Source: JARRNJ01 sp037385045
GTDB lineage: Bacteria > Pseudomonadota > Gammaproteobacteria > JASBUN01
NCBI GenBank assembly: GCA_037385045.1
Contig: JARRNJ010000008.1
Coordinates: forward strand, 1 to 45,641
Direction: 5' to 3'
DNA: 45,641 nucleotides
Shown: in pieces, positions 25,251 to 36,799 of the stretch
Position numbering within the stretch: the stretch's first letter is position 1
Layout of the letters: every line of letters starts with the position of its first letter
The notes under the pieces: generated by a model
Told to the model about the DNA's origin: nothing
The model's database searches: none
What the model saw: the letters and a program-made list of their open reading frames with translations, nothing else
Made by a program: the position numbers and the translations under genes

Positions 25251-26416
25251 GCAGGGCGGGCATGCGGAAGTTGCGGGCACTCGGCGCAGCCGTGGCGCTG
25301 GGCGTGGTGCTGGCCGCAGCCGGCACGGCGCAGGCGGCTCGGGTGACGCGGCAGCAATACATCGATTTCAGCGAAAGCCTGGCCAAGGCACTGAACAAGG
25401 GCGATGCGGCGGCGTTTATGCAGGACTTCGACCGCGGCGATTTCGCCGATCGGGTGATCCAGGGGATGCACGTGCCGCCGGCGCGGCGGGCGATGGCGGC
25501 GGCGTATGCGCGCAGCGCGGCCGGAAAGATGGGCCAGGTCATCGTGCGCAAGCTCGGCGAGGCGGGCCGGGTAAAGTTCCTGCGCCTGCAGCCTTCCAGC
25601 GGGCACGCGCCGCCCGGCGCGGTCACCAGCCTGTTCCGGGTGGACTTCGGCAACAAGGGCCTCAATTATCTGCAGTTCCAACTGCAGGGGCGGGCACCGG
25701 ACCGGATCCGGATCGTGGACTGGACCAACTACACGACGGGCACTTCCGCCAGCGCAGGCATCGGCGACGTGTTCGACCTGATGCTGGGGAGCGATCCGGA
25801 GCCGGCGGCCGGCGCCCGGGCGGGCAACCGCTGGCTGCTGATGGGATTTCTGTCCGCCGCGCGCAAAGGCCACTACGAAACCGCGCTGTCACTGTTTGAC
25901 GCACTGCCGCAGTGGATGCGGAAGGACCGCTACCTGCAGATCAACCGCATGGAAGCGGCCAAGGAAGTGGGGGGCGACACTTACAAGAAGGTGCTTGCGG
26001 AACTGGCCAGGAATTACGGCAGCGACACTCGCATGTCGTTGTCGCTGGTGGATCATTATATCTTCACCAAGGACTACGCCCGCGCCCACTCCCTCATCGA
26101 CCAGGTATCGAAGATGATCGGCGGTGACGCCGCCCTGCAGGCCCTTCACGCCAGCATCGATTACCGGGCCGGCCACATGAAGTCGGCCATTGTCCATTGC
26201 CGGCGGGCGATCCAGGAGGATCCCGACTACGAAGATTCCTACTGGACGGTGCTGAACGTGTTGGTCAAGGAGCGGCACTACCGGGATGCAGTGCTGGTGC
26301 TGCGGATTCTGCACAGCAAATTCCGCCACCGCCTCGACCCGAAGGCCGTGGCGAAATTGGCCGGATTCAACGAGTTCGCCAAATCGGAGGCGTTTCAGGG
26401 CTGGGCCGGGAACTAG
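25247..26416 (+). CDS. Secreted TPR-like helical repeat protein
   Basis: A 389-residue protein with a signal peptide (LGAAVALGVVLAAAGTAQAA). Residues 30-190 form a domain with scattered beta strands (GAVTSLFRVDFGNKGLNYLQ). The second half is built of helical repeats of the tetratricopeptide type (SAARKGHYETALSLFDALPQ, TKDYARAHSLIDQVSKMIGG, RAGHMKSAIVHCRRAIQEDP, VLVKERHYRDAVLVLRILHS). It overlaps the transglutaminase-like gene by 4 bp, so it is probably translated with it and may serve as its periplasmic partner or scaffold. The exact function is unknown. Confidence 0.82.
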   Translation: MSRAGMRKLRALGAAVALGVVLAAAGTAQAARVTRQQYIDFSESLAKALNKGDAAAFMQDFDRGDFADRVIQGMHVPPARRAMAAAYARSAAGKMGQVIVRKLGEAGRVKFLRLQPSSGHAPPGAVTSLFRVDFGNKGLNYLQFQLQGRAPDRIRIVDWTNYTTGTSASAGIGDVFDLMLGSDPEPAAGARAGNRWLLMGFLSAARKGHYETALSLFDALPQWMRKDRYLQINRMEAAKEVGGDTYKKVLAELARNYGSDTRMSLSLVDHYIFTKDYARAHSLIDQVSKMIGGDAALQALHASIDYRAGHMKSAIVHCRRAIQEDPDYEDSYWTVLNVLVKERHYRDAVLVLRILHSKFRHRLDPKAVAKLAGFNEFAKSEAFQGWAGN

Positions 26417-26426
26417 CCGGCCGGGC

Positions 26427-26648
26427 TCAGGCCAGAATGCCGATCACCCCCACCACCAGCGCGGCGGCCCCGGTTACGGCCAGCACTGCCACCAATATCC
26501 CCATTATGGAGAGCAACAGCCGATTGGTCATGCGCTGTTGCTCGTGCACGGCTTCGATGGTTGCGGCGATGCTCGGCTGGTCGTCGTTCGTCAATACCTT
26601 GCGGTAGGCGGCCAAATCTTGTAACACATGTAAGCTCTGCGTGCTCAT
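26427..26648 (-). CDS. Small single-helix membrane protein
   Basis: A 73-residue protein with a hydrophilic N-terminal half (DDQPSIAATIEAVHEQQRMT) and a long hydrophobic C-terminal stretch (LLLSIMGILVAVLAVTGAAA, then LVVGVIGILA) that would cross the membrane once or as a hairpin. It converges on the TPR gene with 10 bp between stops. GGGGGGAAGG lies just ahead of the ATG. No family is recognised; coding quality is reasonable for its size. Confidence 0.6.
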   Translation of the reverse strand: MSTQSLHVLQDLAAYRKVLTNDDQPSIAATIEAVHEQQRMTNRLLLSIMGILVAVLAVTGAAALVVGVIGILA

Positions 26649-26927
26649 AACTGCCTTCCCCCCTCGTGGGGCAGGATAAGAGCATAGCGCACGCGGACGG
26701 ATTTTCCATAAGGGTGACTACATATGGGCGGGCTGTTGTCAGCGGGCGGCCGGCCGGCCCGGCAAATGACAAAGCAAACCGGCAACCCCTGCCCTGGCGG
26801 ACCCACTCGCGGCCGGCGCGGTGATATATGCTGCCGCTCCGGCAGGGCAGATCTGGCAGTGCCCCCCGGCGGCGACTGCGGCCCCGCGGCTGAGCAGCGG
26901 CCTGGTGGTTGGAAGCGTGCATCTGGT

Positions 26928-27635
26928 ATGCCTGATTTTTCGAGTCAGCACGGAATTGGCGCGGTGGCGGCGTGGGGCCGAGCCGGGCGCGAGCGGGCGG
27001 GGGTGCGTGCGTCTCCGGTCCGGTGGTCCGCGGCGTTGTGGCTGCTGGCCGCGGCGGTGTGCCTGCTGCCGGGGAGCTCTTCGGGCGCCGGCAGCGCCCG
27101 GGTGACGAAGGGCGTCGATGCCCAGGCGCAGCTGCCCTACTGGCAGGTCGCCGATCGCGGCATGTCCCTGCGGCTGGTGCAGCGGCTGCCGGACCAGACC
27201 CGGGCCTTCTTCATGGCGCGCGGCTTCACCCCGCCGCAGGCGGAGGTGATTGCCCAGCGCTGCGTGTTCCAGACCGTATTCAGGAACACCTCCAAGGGCA
27301 CTGCGCCGAGCCCGCTTTCCTACGACCTGCACGAGTGGGTGGTGCACTACCGCGGGCGGCGGCGGGCCATGCTGACCCGGCAGGCCTGGCCGCATATGTG
27401 GCGCGGTAAGGCGCCGTCCCAGCCGGCGCAGATTGCCTTGAACTGGGCCCTGCTGCCCACCCGCCAGCGCTACCAGCCCGGCGACTTCAACTGGGGTATG
27501 TCGGTGTTCGGGCTCGAGCCGGGCGCGAAGTTCGATCTGGACGTGGTCTGGCACCAGTATGGAAAAACACGAACCGTCCGCATCAAGGAGATCCAATGCG
27601 CTCCCGATATTCATCCCACGCCCGGGCGGCAATGA
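26928..27635 (+). CDS. Exported protein of unknown function overlapping a thioredoxin gene
   Basis: About 235 residues from ATG 26928. A basic N-terminal stretch precedes a hydrophobic signal or anchor (WSAALWLLAAAVCLLPGSSS). The mature domain has VTKGVDAQAQLPYWQVADRG, FFMARGFTPPQAEVIAQRCV, SYDLHEWVVHYRGRRRAMLT and GDFNWGMSVFGLEPGAKFDL. Two Cys residues remain in the mature part (AQRC and EIQC), which could be redox partners for the thioredoxin encoded next. The start is uncertain because no strong ribosome site is visible and the frame is open to 26724. Its 3' end overlaps the TlpA-like gene by 40 bp. Family not recognised. Confidence 0.7.
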   Translation: MPDFSSQHGIGAVAAWGRAGRERAGVRASPVRWSAALWLLAAAVCLLPGSSSGAGSARVTKGVDAQAQLPYWQVADRGMSLRLVQRLPDQTRAFFMARGFTPPQAEVIAQRCVFQTVFRNTSKGTAPSPLSYDLHEWVVHYRGRRRAMLTRQAWPHMWRGKAPSQPAQIALNWALLPTRQRYQPGDFNWGMSVFGLEPGAKFDLDVVWHQYGKTRTVRIKEIQCAPDIHPTPGRQ

Positions 27636-28162
27636 GTACCTGCGCCGGCCACCGGTTCGCGTGCGGCCTGCTGGCATGGGCATTGTTGCTCGGCGGCGCC
27701 ATGCCCGCGGGCGCCGCCACCCAGACGCTGCCCGCTTTCGGCAACCGGCCCGCGCCGGACTTCGATCTGCCCGACGTCGACGGCCACCGCCACCGGCTGT
27801 CCGATTACCGTGGCAAGCTGGTGGTGCTCAACTTCTGGGCGACCTGGTGCCCGCCCTGCCGCCGGGAGATGCCGTCCATGGAGCGGGCGCGGCGGGCGCT
27901 CAAAGGCGACAAAATCGTGATCCTGGCGGTCGACGTGGGCGAAGACGAGGATACCGTGTTCAAGTTCACCGCCGATTTTCCGGTGCGGTTCCCGCTGCTG
28001 CTCGACCGCAAGGGCAAGGTGGTCAAGGAATATCCCGTGGTCGGGCTGCCGACGACTTATATCATCAACGCCAAGGGTTACATCACCCATCGCGCGGTGG
28101 GCAGTCGCGACTGGGACGCCCCGGCCATGCTCAAGCGCCTGCGCAAGCTGGCCGGGGATTGA
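27596..28162 (+). CDS. TlpA-like periplasmic thioredoxin
   Basis: A 188-residue protein with a signal peptide (ACGLLAWALLLGGAMPAGAA, cleavage near 41) and a single AhpC/TSA-thioredoxin domain. The active site WCPPC holds Cys85 and Cys88 (LNFWATWCPPCRREMPSMER), and the cis-Pro is in VVGLPTTYIINAKG. WCPPC is typical of TlpA/ResA reductants, which keep periplasmic thiols reduced, for instance in cytochrome c maturation. ATG 27596 has a strong AAGGAG 5 bp upstream; a second ATG at 27632 forms an ATGA overlap with the preceding stop but would shorten the signal peptide. It is co-transcribed with the unknown exported protein, its likely substrate or partner. Confidence 0.88.
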   Translation: MRSRYSSHARAAMSTCAGHRFACGLLAWALLLGGAMPAGAATQTLPAFGNRPAPDFDLPDVDGHRHRLSDYRGKLVVLNFWATWCPPCRREMPSMERARRALKGDKIVILAVDVGEDEDTVFKFTADFPVRFPLLLDRKGKVVKEYPVVGLPTTYIINAKGYITHRAVGSRDWDAPAMLKRLRKLAGD

Positions 28163-28875
28163 TGCGCGCGCCTGGCACACGGGACGCCGGTTGCGGTTGG
28201 TTGAAGTTGCATTCCTGGCACGGGCGGGCAACATCCGCCGGGGTGGGCGGTGAAAGCGCGGGCAGCGAAGTCGTCCGAAGACAACGGCGCGGAATCCCGG
28301 ATGGCGCCGTTGCCGCGGATTCCGTTGCACCGCGTCCGGGCCAACGGGGTTCGTGCGAAGGCGCACAACGCCCGGACGCAGACCGAACGCGGCAGTGCCA
28401 AACAGGGGGCGGTCGCCATCACCCTGGATTGCGTTTCGCTGTATCCGGGCCATCGACACTTCCCGCCGTTTTGTCGGCTTTTTGCCGCCTTTACACAGTT
28501 TTACCTGATCTGTGCCCACCCTAACAGGCGTGGCCGTATACTATTTTCCGTCGGCCGTAACCGAAGCGCTGCGCCACACGGGCAGTACGTCCCAGGCGGC
28601 AGCGGCGGCACGCACGGTTGGCAGGGACGGACGAGGCGCTGCTGTCCGATGGTTCCGGCGCGGACGCGGATTCAACGACCTGGCGATAGATTCCCGGTGT
28701 TGAAGGCAGGCTCGCGAACCGCCTGGAAATCCGCGTCAGCGACCCGGCCGGGGCCGGCGGACCAGGAAGCCCCTCACTTCATCCCGGCGCAACGCCGGAC
28801 GGTGCGCGCGGCGATGGGAAGTCGGGGCGCCGGCACCGTCAGCGGTGATTTGGTCGAATCGGGAGGGGTATCGGA
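28163..28875. other. Intergenic region upstream of the efflux operon
   Basis: This is the longest gene-poor stretch (713 bases). Open frames are present on both strands, but they have biased Arg/Ala/Gly/Pro composition, no recognisable motif and no ribosome site. A TATACT hexamer at 28537-28542 could be a -10 box for the efflux operon, but no matching -35 was found. TGGCAC-ACGGG-ACGC at 28173 keeps sigma-54 GG/GC spacing but has two mismatches and lies 700 bp from the next gene. Confidence 0.4.
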
Positions 28876-30045
28876 GTGAAGGCACGCTGGCTGATTACAC
28901 TTGTGGTGGCGGCCGCCGTAATCGGGGCGGCGGTATGGTGGCTGCGCCGACCCGAGCCGCCGCGATATGTCACCACCGCGGTCACCAAGGGTGACGTCTC
29001 CCGCTACATTGTCGCCACCGGCAACGTCAATCCGGTGGTGACGGTGCAGGTGGGCACCTACGTGTCCGGGCCCATCAAGTCGATCTATTGTGACTACAAC
29101 ACCAAGGTCAAGGCCGGCCAGCTTTGCGCCAAGATCGATCCGAAATCGTTCAAAGTGGCGCTGGATCAGGCCAAGGCCAGTCTGGCCAGCGCCAAGGCGC
29201 AATTGGCCAAGGACCGCGCCAGCCTCGCCTACGCCAAGATCAACTACGAGCGCGATCGCGGCCTGCTGAAGCGCGGCATCGTCTCCCAGGACACCGTCGA
29301 CAGCGACAAGAGCGCCTACGAGCAGAGCGCGGCGCAGGTGAAGCTCGATCAGGCCACGATTCTGCAGCGCCAGGCGGCGCTGGAGGGCGCGCAGGTCAAC
29401 CTGCACTACACCGACATCGTCTCGCCGGTGGACGGCACCGTGGTGTCGCGCAATGTCAATGTGGGACAGACGGTGGCGGCGAGCTTTCAGACGCCGACGT
29501 TGTTTCTGATCGCCCAGGACCTGACCAAGATGCAGGTCGACACCAATGTCAGTGAATCCGATATCGGCGCCGTGCACGTGGGCCAGAAGGCCTCGTTCAC
29601 GGTCGACGCCTATCCCGACAAGACGTTCTGGGGCACGGTGTCGCAAGTGCGCCGGGCGCCGATCACGGTCCAGAACGTGGTGACCTACGACGCGGTGATC
29701 AGCGTCCGCAACGCCGATCTGCTGCTGTTCCCCGGCATGACGGCGACCGCGCGCATCGTTACCCGGCAACGGAACGATGTGCTGACGGTCCCGTTGCCGG
29801 CCCTGCGGTTCGCGCCCAACGGCATCACCGCGAACCCGGCGGCGCGGGGCAAGAGTCACGTCTGGGTGTTGCGCGCCGGCCAGGCCGTGCGGTTGCCGGT
29901 CAAGGTCGGCATCAAGGGGGCGAGGGCCGCGGAAATCACCGGCAGCGCCCTCAAGGCCGGTGACCGGGTCATCACCGGTGAGATCCGCAACGGCGGCGGG
30001 CGCGGCAGCGGCCGGTCGAGCCGCTCGCCGTTCCATATCCGGTGA
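28876..30045 (+). CDS. macA: MacA-like periplasmic adaptor (HlyD family) of MacAB efflux pump
   Basis: A 389-residue membrane-fusion protein. One N-terminal helix (WLITLVVAAAVIGAAVWWL) anchors it in the inner membrane. The lipoyl half-motifs (VTVQVGTYVSGPIKSIYCDY and IVSPVDGTVVSRNVNVGQTV) flank a long alpha-hairpin rich in Ala/Lys/Gln (ALDQAKASLASAKAQLAKDR). A beta-barrel follows (VHVGQKASFTVDAYPDKTFW) and then a membrane-proximal domain. The start is GTG 28876, preceded by GGAGGGG. It overlaps the MacB frame at a GTGA and is the first gene of a three-gene tripartite pump operon. MacA bridges MacB to the outer-membrane channel and stimulates its ATPase. Confidence 0.92.
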   Translation: MKARWLITLVVAAAVIGAAVWWLRRPEPPRYVTTAVTKGDVSRYIVATGNVNPVVTVQVGTYVSGPIKSIYCDYNTKVKAGQLCAKIDPKSFKVALDQAKASLASAKAQLAKDRASLAYAKINYERDRGLLKRGIVSQDTVDSDKSAYEQSAAQVKLDQATILQRQAALEGAQVNLHYTDIVSPVDGTVVSRNVNVGQTVAASFQTPTLFLIAQDLTKMQVDTNVSESDIGAVHVGQKASFTVDAYPDKTFWGTVSQVRRAPITVQNVVTYDAVISVRNADLLLFPGMTATARIVTRQRNDVLTVPLPALRFAPNGITANPAARGKSHVWVLRAGQAVRLPVKVGIKGARAAEITGSALKAGDRVITGEIRNGGGRGSGRSSRSPFHIR

Positions 30046-30065
30046 CCGCCGGCGAGGCCTCAGCG

Positions 30066-32150
30066 ATGTCCGACCCTGTCATCGAAGTGCACGGACTGAC
30101 CAAGACCTATGTCGTCGGCGACATCGAGGTCCATGCGTTGAGGGGCGTGGACCTGACCATCCGGCGCGGCGAGTTCGTGGCCATCATGGGCGCATCGGGC
30201 TCGGGCAAATCCACCCTGATGAACATCATCGGCTGCCTGGACCGCCCGACCGACGGCCGCTACCTGCTCGAGGGCGCCGATATCACCGCCCGGGACGAGC
30301 CGTCGCTGGCCCTGGTCCGCAGCCGCCGTATCGGCTTTGTGTTCCAGAATTTCAACCTGCTGCCGCGCACCAGCGCCACCGACAACGTGGTGCTGCCGCT
30401 GTTCTACGCCGGGCGCACCCGGGACACCGCCGAGCGGGCCAATGATTTGCTGCGCTCCCTGGGGCTGGAGGGCCGGGAACGGAACCATCCGGCCCAGCTT
30501 TCCGGCGGTCAGCAGCAACGGGTGGCCATCGCCCGGGCGCTGGTCAATGATCCGGCCATTCTTCTCGCCGACGAGCCGACCGGCAATCTCGACACGCAGA
30601 CGGCGCACGACATCATTACCACGGTGCGGACCCTGAACCGGGAGCAGGGCCTGACGGTGGTGCTGGTCACCCACGAGCCCGATATCGCCGCCTTCGCCGA
30701 CCGCATCATTACCATGCGCGACGGTGTCGTCGTCGCCGACCAACCCAGTCCGAAGGTCGAAGGCGCCGGGCCGGCGGCCCACGCGCCGGCCGCGATCACC
30801 GCACCCGCGGCTCCCGCCGCCGTGCTCGGCACCGATTCGCTGGTGTCGTTTCTCGGCATGGCCCTGGCGGTCGCCGGGCGTGCCATCGCCCGCAACAAGC
30901 TGCGCTCGGCGCTGACCATGCTCGGCATTTTCGTCGGCGTCGCCGCGTTGATCACCATGGTGGCGGTGGGGCAGGGAGCCAACGCCGCGGTTACGGCCCG
31001 CATCGAGAGCCTCGGCACCAACCTGCTGATCGTCTTGCCGGGCTCGAGGTCGGCGGGCGGCAGGCGCGGCGGCTTCGGCAGCGCCTCGACGCTGACGGTG
31101 GCCGACGCCCATGCGATCCGCGACCAGGCGCCGGCGGTGGCCAACGTCAGCTTCATGATCCGCCAGCAGGCGCAGGTCCAGTACGGGGACAAGAACTGGA
31201 GCACCCGGGTCGAGGGTGTGAACCCCAGCTACTTCACCATCCGCAACTGGCCGGTGGTGGCCGGCCAAAAGATGAGCGAAGACGACGAGTTGAATGGCAG
31301 GCGCGTATGCCTGATCGGACAGACCGTGTACCAGAACCTGTTCGGCCCCTATGAGAATCCGGTCGGCACCACGATCCTGGTCAAGAACGTGCCGATGGAG
31401 GTGATCGGCCTTCTCCAGGGCAGGGGGCAGACCGGCTTCGGCCGCGACCAGGACGATGTGGTGTTCGTACCTTTCACCACGGCACAGAACAAAGTGCTCG
31501 GCGTCGCGGCGCCGACGGAATCCCAGTCGGGCGAGAATTCCATCTACGTCACCGCACCCAATCCGTTCGGCATCCAGCCCAAACTGATCGGTTACGTCAA
31601 TATCGTTTACGTGCAGGCGCGCACCACCGCGCTGGTGCCGACCGCCAAGAAACAGATCACAGCCATTCTCAAGCAGCGCCACCGCATCGAGCCGGGTCAG
31701 CCGAAGGATTTCGACGTGCGCAACATCAGCGACATCACCCAGGCGATGGAAGGGAGCAGTCATACCATGGCGCTGCTGCTGGCGGCGGTGGCGTCCATTT
31801 CGCTGCTGGTGGGCGGGATCGGCATCATGAACATCCTGCTGGTGTCGGTTACCGAGCGCACCCGCGAGATCGGCATCCGCATGGCCATCGGCGCGCGCCG
31901 CATTCACGTGCTGTTGCAGTTTCTGGTCGAAGCGGTGCTGCTGAGCGCCGTGGGCGGCGTCGCCGGCATTGTCGTCGGCATCGGGGTTTCGGAATTCGTC
32001 TCCGTGGTGGCCGGGTGGCCGACGCTGATTTCGCCCCTGGCCATTGTCGGCGGCTTTTTGTTCTCGGCCATCGTCGGCATATTCTTCGGCTACTATCCGG
32101 CGCGCCGGGCGTCGCTGCTCAACCCCATCGATGCACTGCGTTATGAATAG
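30066..32150 (+). CDS. macB: MacB-like ABC transporter (ATPase fused to permease)
   Basis: About 694 residues. The N-terminal ATPase (1-230) has Walker A GASGSGKST, Q-loop FVFQNFNLLP, signature LSGGQQQRVAIARAL, Walker B ILLADEPTGNLD and switch His in LVTHEPD. An Ala/Pro-rich linker leads to the permease part: TM1 near the FtsX-like segment LRSALTMLGIFVGVAALITM, a large periplasmic domain, then three helices (LLLAAVASISLLVGGIGIMN, LSAVGGVAGIVVGIGVSEFV, IVGGFLFSAIVGIFFGYYPA). This is the MacB four-helix mechanotransmission type, exporting macrolides, toxins or lipopeptides from the periplasm. ATG 30066 is preferred; GTG 30042, overlapping the MacA stop, is an alternative. The downstream OMF gene overlaps its end by 8 bp. 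Confidence 0.92.
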   Translation: MSDPVIEVHGLTKTYVVGDIEVHALRGVDLTIRRGEFVAIMGASGSGKSTLMNIIGCLDRPTDGRYLLEGADITARDEPSLALVRSRRIGFVFQNFNLLPRTSATDNVVLPLFYAGRTRDTAERANDLLRSLGLEGRERNHPAQLSGGQQQRVAIARALVNDPAILLADEPTGNLDTQTAHDIITTVRTLNREQGLTVVLVTHEPDIAAFADRIITMRDGVVVADQPSPKVEGAGPAAHAPAAITAPAAPAAVLGTDSLVSFLGMALAVAGRAIARNKLRSALTMLGIFVGVAALITMVAVGQGANAAVTARIESLGTNLLIVLPGSRSAGGRRGGFGSASTLTVADAHAIRDQAPAVANVSFMIRQQAQVQYGDKNWSTRVEGVNPSYFTIRNWPVVAGQKMSEDDELNGRRVCLIGQTVYQNLFGPYENPVGTTILVKNVPMEVIGLLQGRGQTGFGRDQDDVVFVPFTTAQNKVLGVAAPTESQSGENSIYVTAPNPFGIQPKLIGYVNIVYVQARTTALVPTAKKQITAILKQRHRIEPGQPKDFDVRNISDITQAMEGSSHTMALLLAAVASISLLVGGIGIMNILLVSVTERTREIGIRMAIGARRIHVLLQFLVEAVLLSAVGGVAGIVVGIGVSEFVSVVAGWPTLISPLAIVGGFLFSAIVGIFFGYYPARRASLLNPIDALRYE

Positions 32151-33678
32151 CGGCGAACCCAAGGCGACGGAACGGGCTCGACGCGCAGTCGGGGGGGTGC
32201 GCCGACGGTACGGCGTGCTGGCGGGTGTTTCGCTGGTGCTGGTGCTCAGCGGCTGCACGGTGGGACCGGACTTCGTGCGCCCGGCGCCGCCCAAAGCCGA
32301 CGGTTACACTTCGGGCAAGATGCCGGCGGCCATCCGCTCGACCCAGGGACAGCCGGGGCAGCGCCTGCACCTGCAGCGCGAGATCTCGGCGCAGTGGTGG
32401 GACCTGTTCCACTCGCCGCAGCTCGAACAGGTGGTCCGCCAGGCGGTTGCCGGGAACCGGAGCGTGGCGGCGGCACGGGCCACGTTGGCGGCCGCGCGGG
32501 AAAACGCGGCGGCGGCACGGGGCGGCTACTATCCGCAGGTGGACGTCTCCGCCGGCGCCCGGCGGCGCAACAACGCCGGCCAGCCGACCGGCGGCGCCGG
32601 CGTTTCCAATCTCTATACCGTCGGTCCCACGGTCAGTTACTCCCTGGATGCATTCGGCGGCACGCGGCGCCAAGTGGAGCAGCAGCAGGCGCTGGCGGAG
32701 TACCAGGGCTATCAGCTCGCCGCGGCGTACCTGAGCCTGACCGGCAACGCCGTGAACCAGGCCATCACCATTGCTTCGCTGCGGGCGCAGATCCGCGCGA
32801 CCCAGGACATCATTGCCGAGGACGCGCGCAACCTGTCGTTGGTGCGCGACAAGTTCGAGGGTGGCAAGGCGGCGCGCACCGACGTGTTGACGGCCGAGAC
32901 CCAGCTCGCCAGCGACCGCACCCTGCTGCCACCGCTTCGCCAGCAGCTCAGCAGCGCCCGGCACGCCCTGTCGATCCTGGTGGGCCGCTCGCCGGCGGCC
33001 TGGTCGGCGCCGGACTTCGAGCTGGAGAATTTCACGCTGCCACGGGATCTTCCGCTGAGCCTGCCGTCCGCCCTGGTGCGCCAGCGCCCCGACATCCTGG
33101 CCGCCGAGGCCCGGCTGCATGCCGACAGCGCCGCCATCGGCGTCGCCACGGCGCAGCTGTATCCGAGCATCACCCTGTCGGCTTCCATCGAACAGCAATC
33201 CCTGGACAGCGCCACGCTGTTCAACAGCGCCAACCGCCTGTGGAGCCTGTCGGGCGATCTGCTCGCGCCCATCGTCCATGGCGGCACGCTGCGGGCGCAG
33301 CGCCGCGCCGCCGTCGATACCTACCGCGCCTCGCTGGCGGACTACGAACAGACGGTGCTGCAGGGCCTGCAGCAGGTCGCCGATACGCTCCGCGCCCTGG
33401 ACCATGACGCGCAATTGGTGGCCGCGCAGCGGGTGCTGATGGACACCGCCGGTGAGGCGCTGCAATTGCAGCGCGCCAGCTATGCTGCCGGAAAGTCCAA
33501 TATCCTCAGCCTGATCGATGCCCAGCGGGCCTACCAGCAGGCCCGCCTGGGGTTTGCCCGCGCCCGCGCCCAGCGGTTGCAGGATAGCGCCCAACTGTTC
33601 GTCGCGCTTGGCGGCGGGTGGTGGCAGGCAAAGCTCTCGGGCCCAACCCGCCCGCAGCAGGGGCTTGGGCAGCGTTGA
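32143..33678 (+). CDS. NodT-family outer-membrane efflux lipoprotein
   Basis: A 511-residue outer-membrane factor. ATG 32143 overlaps the end of macB. A long basic N-region precedes the lipoprotein signal (GVLAGVSLVLVLSGC, lipidated Cys38) and the canonical TVGPDFVRPAPP start of NodT-type channels. Two repeated OEP domains follow, with long coiled hairpins (RAQIRATQDIIAEDARNLSL, AQRVLMDTAGEALQLQRASY) and the RQRPDILAAEARLHADSAAI signature. It completes a tripartite pump with the MacA-like and MacB-like proteins. The lipid-anchored NodT form, rather than unlipidated TolC, is common for dedicated operon-encoded channels. Confidence 0.92.
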   Translation: MNSGEPKATERARRAVGGVRRRYGVLAGVSLVLVLSGCTVGPDFVRPAPPKADGYTSGKMPAAIRSTQGQPGQRLHLQREISAQWWDLFHSPQLEQVVRQAVAGNRSVAAARATLAAARENAAAARGGYYPQVDVSAGARRRNNAGQPTGGAGVSNLYTVGPTVSYSLDAFGGTRRQVEQQQALAEYQGYQLAAAYLSLTGNAVNQAITIASLRAQIRATQDIIAEDARNLSLVRDKFEGGKAARTDVLTAETQLASDRTLLPPLRQQLSSARHALSILVGRSPAAWSAPDFELENFTLPRDLPLSLPSALVRQRPDILAAEARLHADSAAIGVATAQLYPSITLSASIEQQSLDSATLFNSANRLWSLSGDLLAPIVHGGTLRAQRRAAVDTYRASLADYEQTVLQGLQQVADTLRALDHDAQLVAAQRVLMDTAGEALQLQRASYAAGKSNILSLIDAQRAYQQARLGFARARAQRLQDSAQLFVALGGGWWQAKLSGPTRPQQGLGQR

Positions 33679-33955
33679 GCAGGGCTTAACCCACGCGAGA
33701 TCCTGGCGCGACCGTGGCAGATCTTCCCCAGGCCCGCCGACCCGTCATCGGGCCCCGGATGTTCCAAGCAGGTGCGCGGCGCCTGCCGGGCGCACCAATT
33801 CGGGGTCCCGGCGGACCAGGGCCGGCGCCCGGTTTTTGCCGCTGCCACGTTAGCCACTGAAATGAAGCGGGTTTTCCGACGCGATCCATGGCGCCGCGGT
33901 GGGCACCGTTCTTGCTCGGGATTCAGGCACGATCCCGACCCGGCCGGCCACCGCC

Positions 33956-36484
<2,529 letters not shown>

Positions 36485-36799
36485 AGCCGGCAACGGCGCA
36501 ATTGCGGCCCGGATTCCGGCCCGCCGTATTACCACAGTCCGGTCGCTCGCGAGGGACGGCCAGCGGATTGGGCACGGAGTTTGCTGTAATTCCATTGGTG
36601 ACGACTATTCGACGTATGCCGGCGCGGCCGGTGTACCGGCCCGTTTGTTCCGGAAGCGCACGCACGCGGAGCAAGCTGCGGGCGCGGCGGCGGATGTCCG
36701 CCGGCGGCGGTTTGAAAGCGCCCGCCCGTCGATGCAGTGACTCTTTACATCTGTCGCAGGAAAGGGTGAAATGCGCGAAAAGAAAAAAGGAGCGGGTGT
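36485..36799. other. Intergenic region between glgP and pbpG
   Basis: These 315 bases contain a short hairpin, GGCCGGT-GT-ACCGGCC (36626-36641), that may help end the glgP transcript, though no T-run follows directly. Just before pbpG an AAGGAG ribosome site lies in a purine-rich stretch. TTTACA near 36745 with TGAAAT 17 bp later is a weak promoter candidate. Confidence 0.4.

Noticed and set aside
28250..28879. 209-codon open frame upstream of macA
   Set aside because: Its composition is biased to Arg/Gly/Pro/Ala, it has no ribosome site, motif or plausible start, and it overlaps the macA start. Chance open frames of this length are common in GC-rich DNA.
30060..32294. Long open frame antisense to macB, with similar ones opposite the patatin and sialidase-like genes
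   Set aside because: These are shadows of real genes: the sense frames have complete family motifs while the antisense frames are rich in Arg, His and Gln and have none.
33714..33729. Sigma-54-like TGGCGC-GACCG-TGGCA upstream of glgP
   Set aside because: It has two mismatches and lies about 230 bp from the start. In GC-rich DNA such degenerate matches are common, so it adds little. The same caution applies to the 10208 site, which is kept only because of its context.
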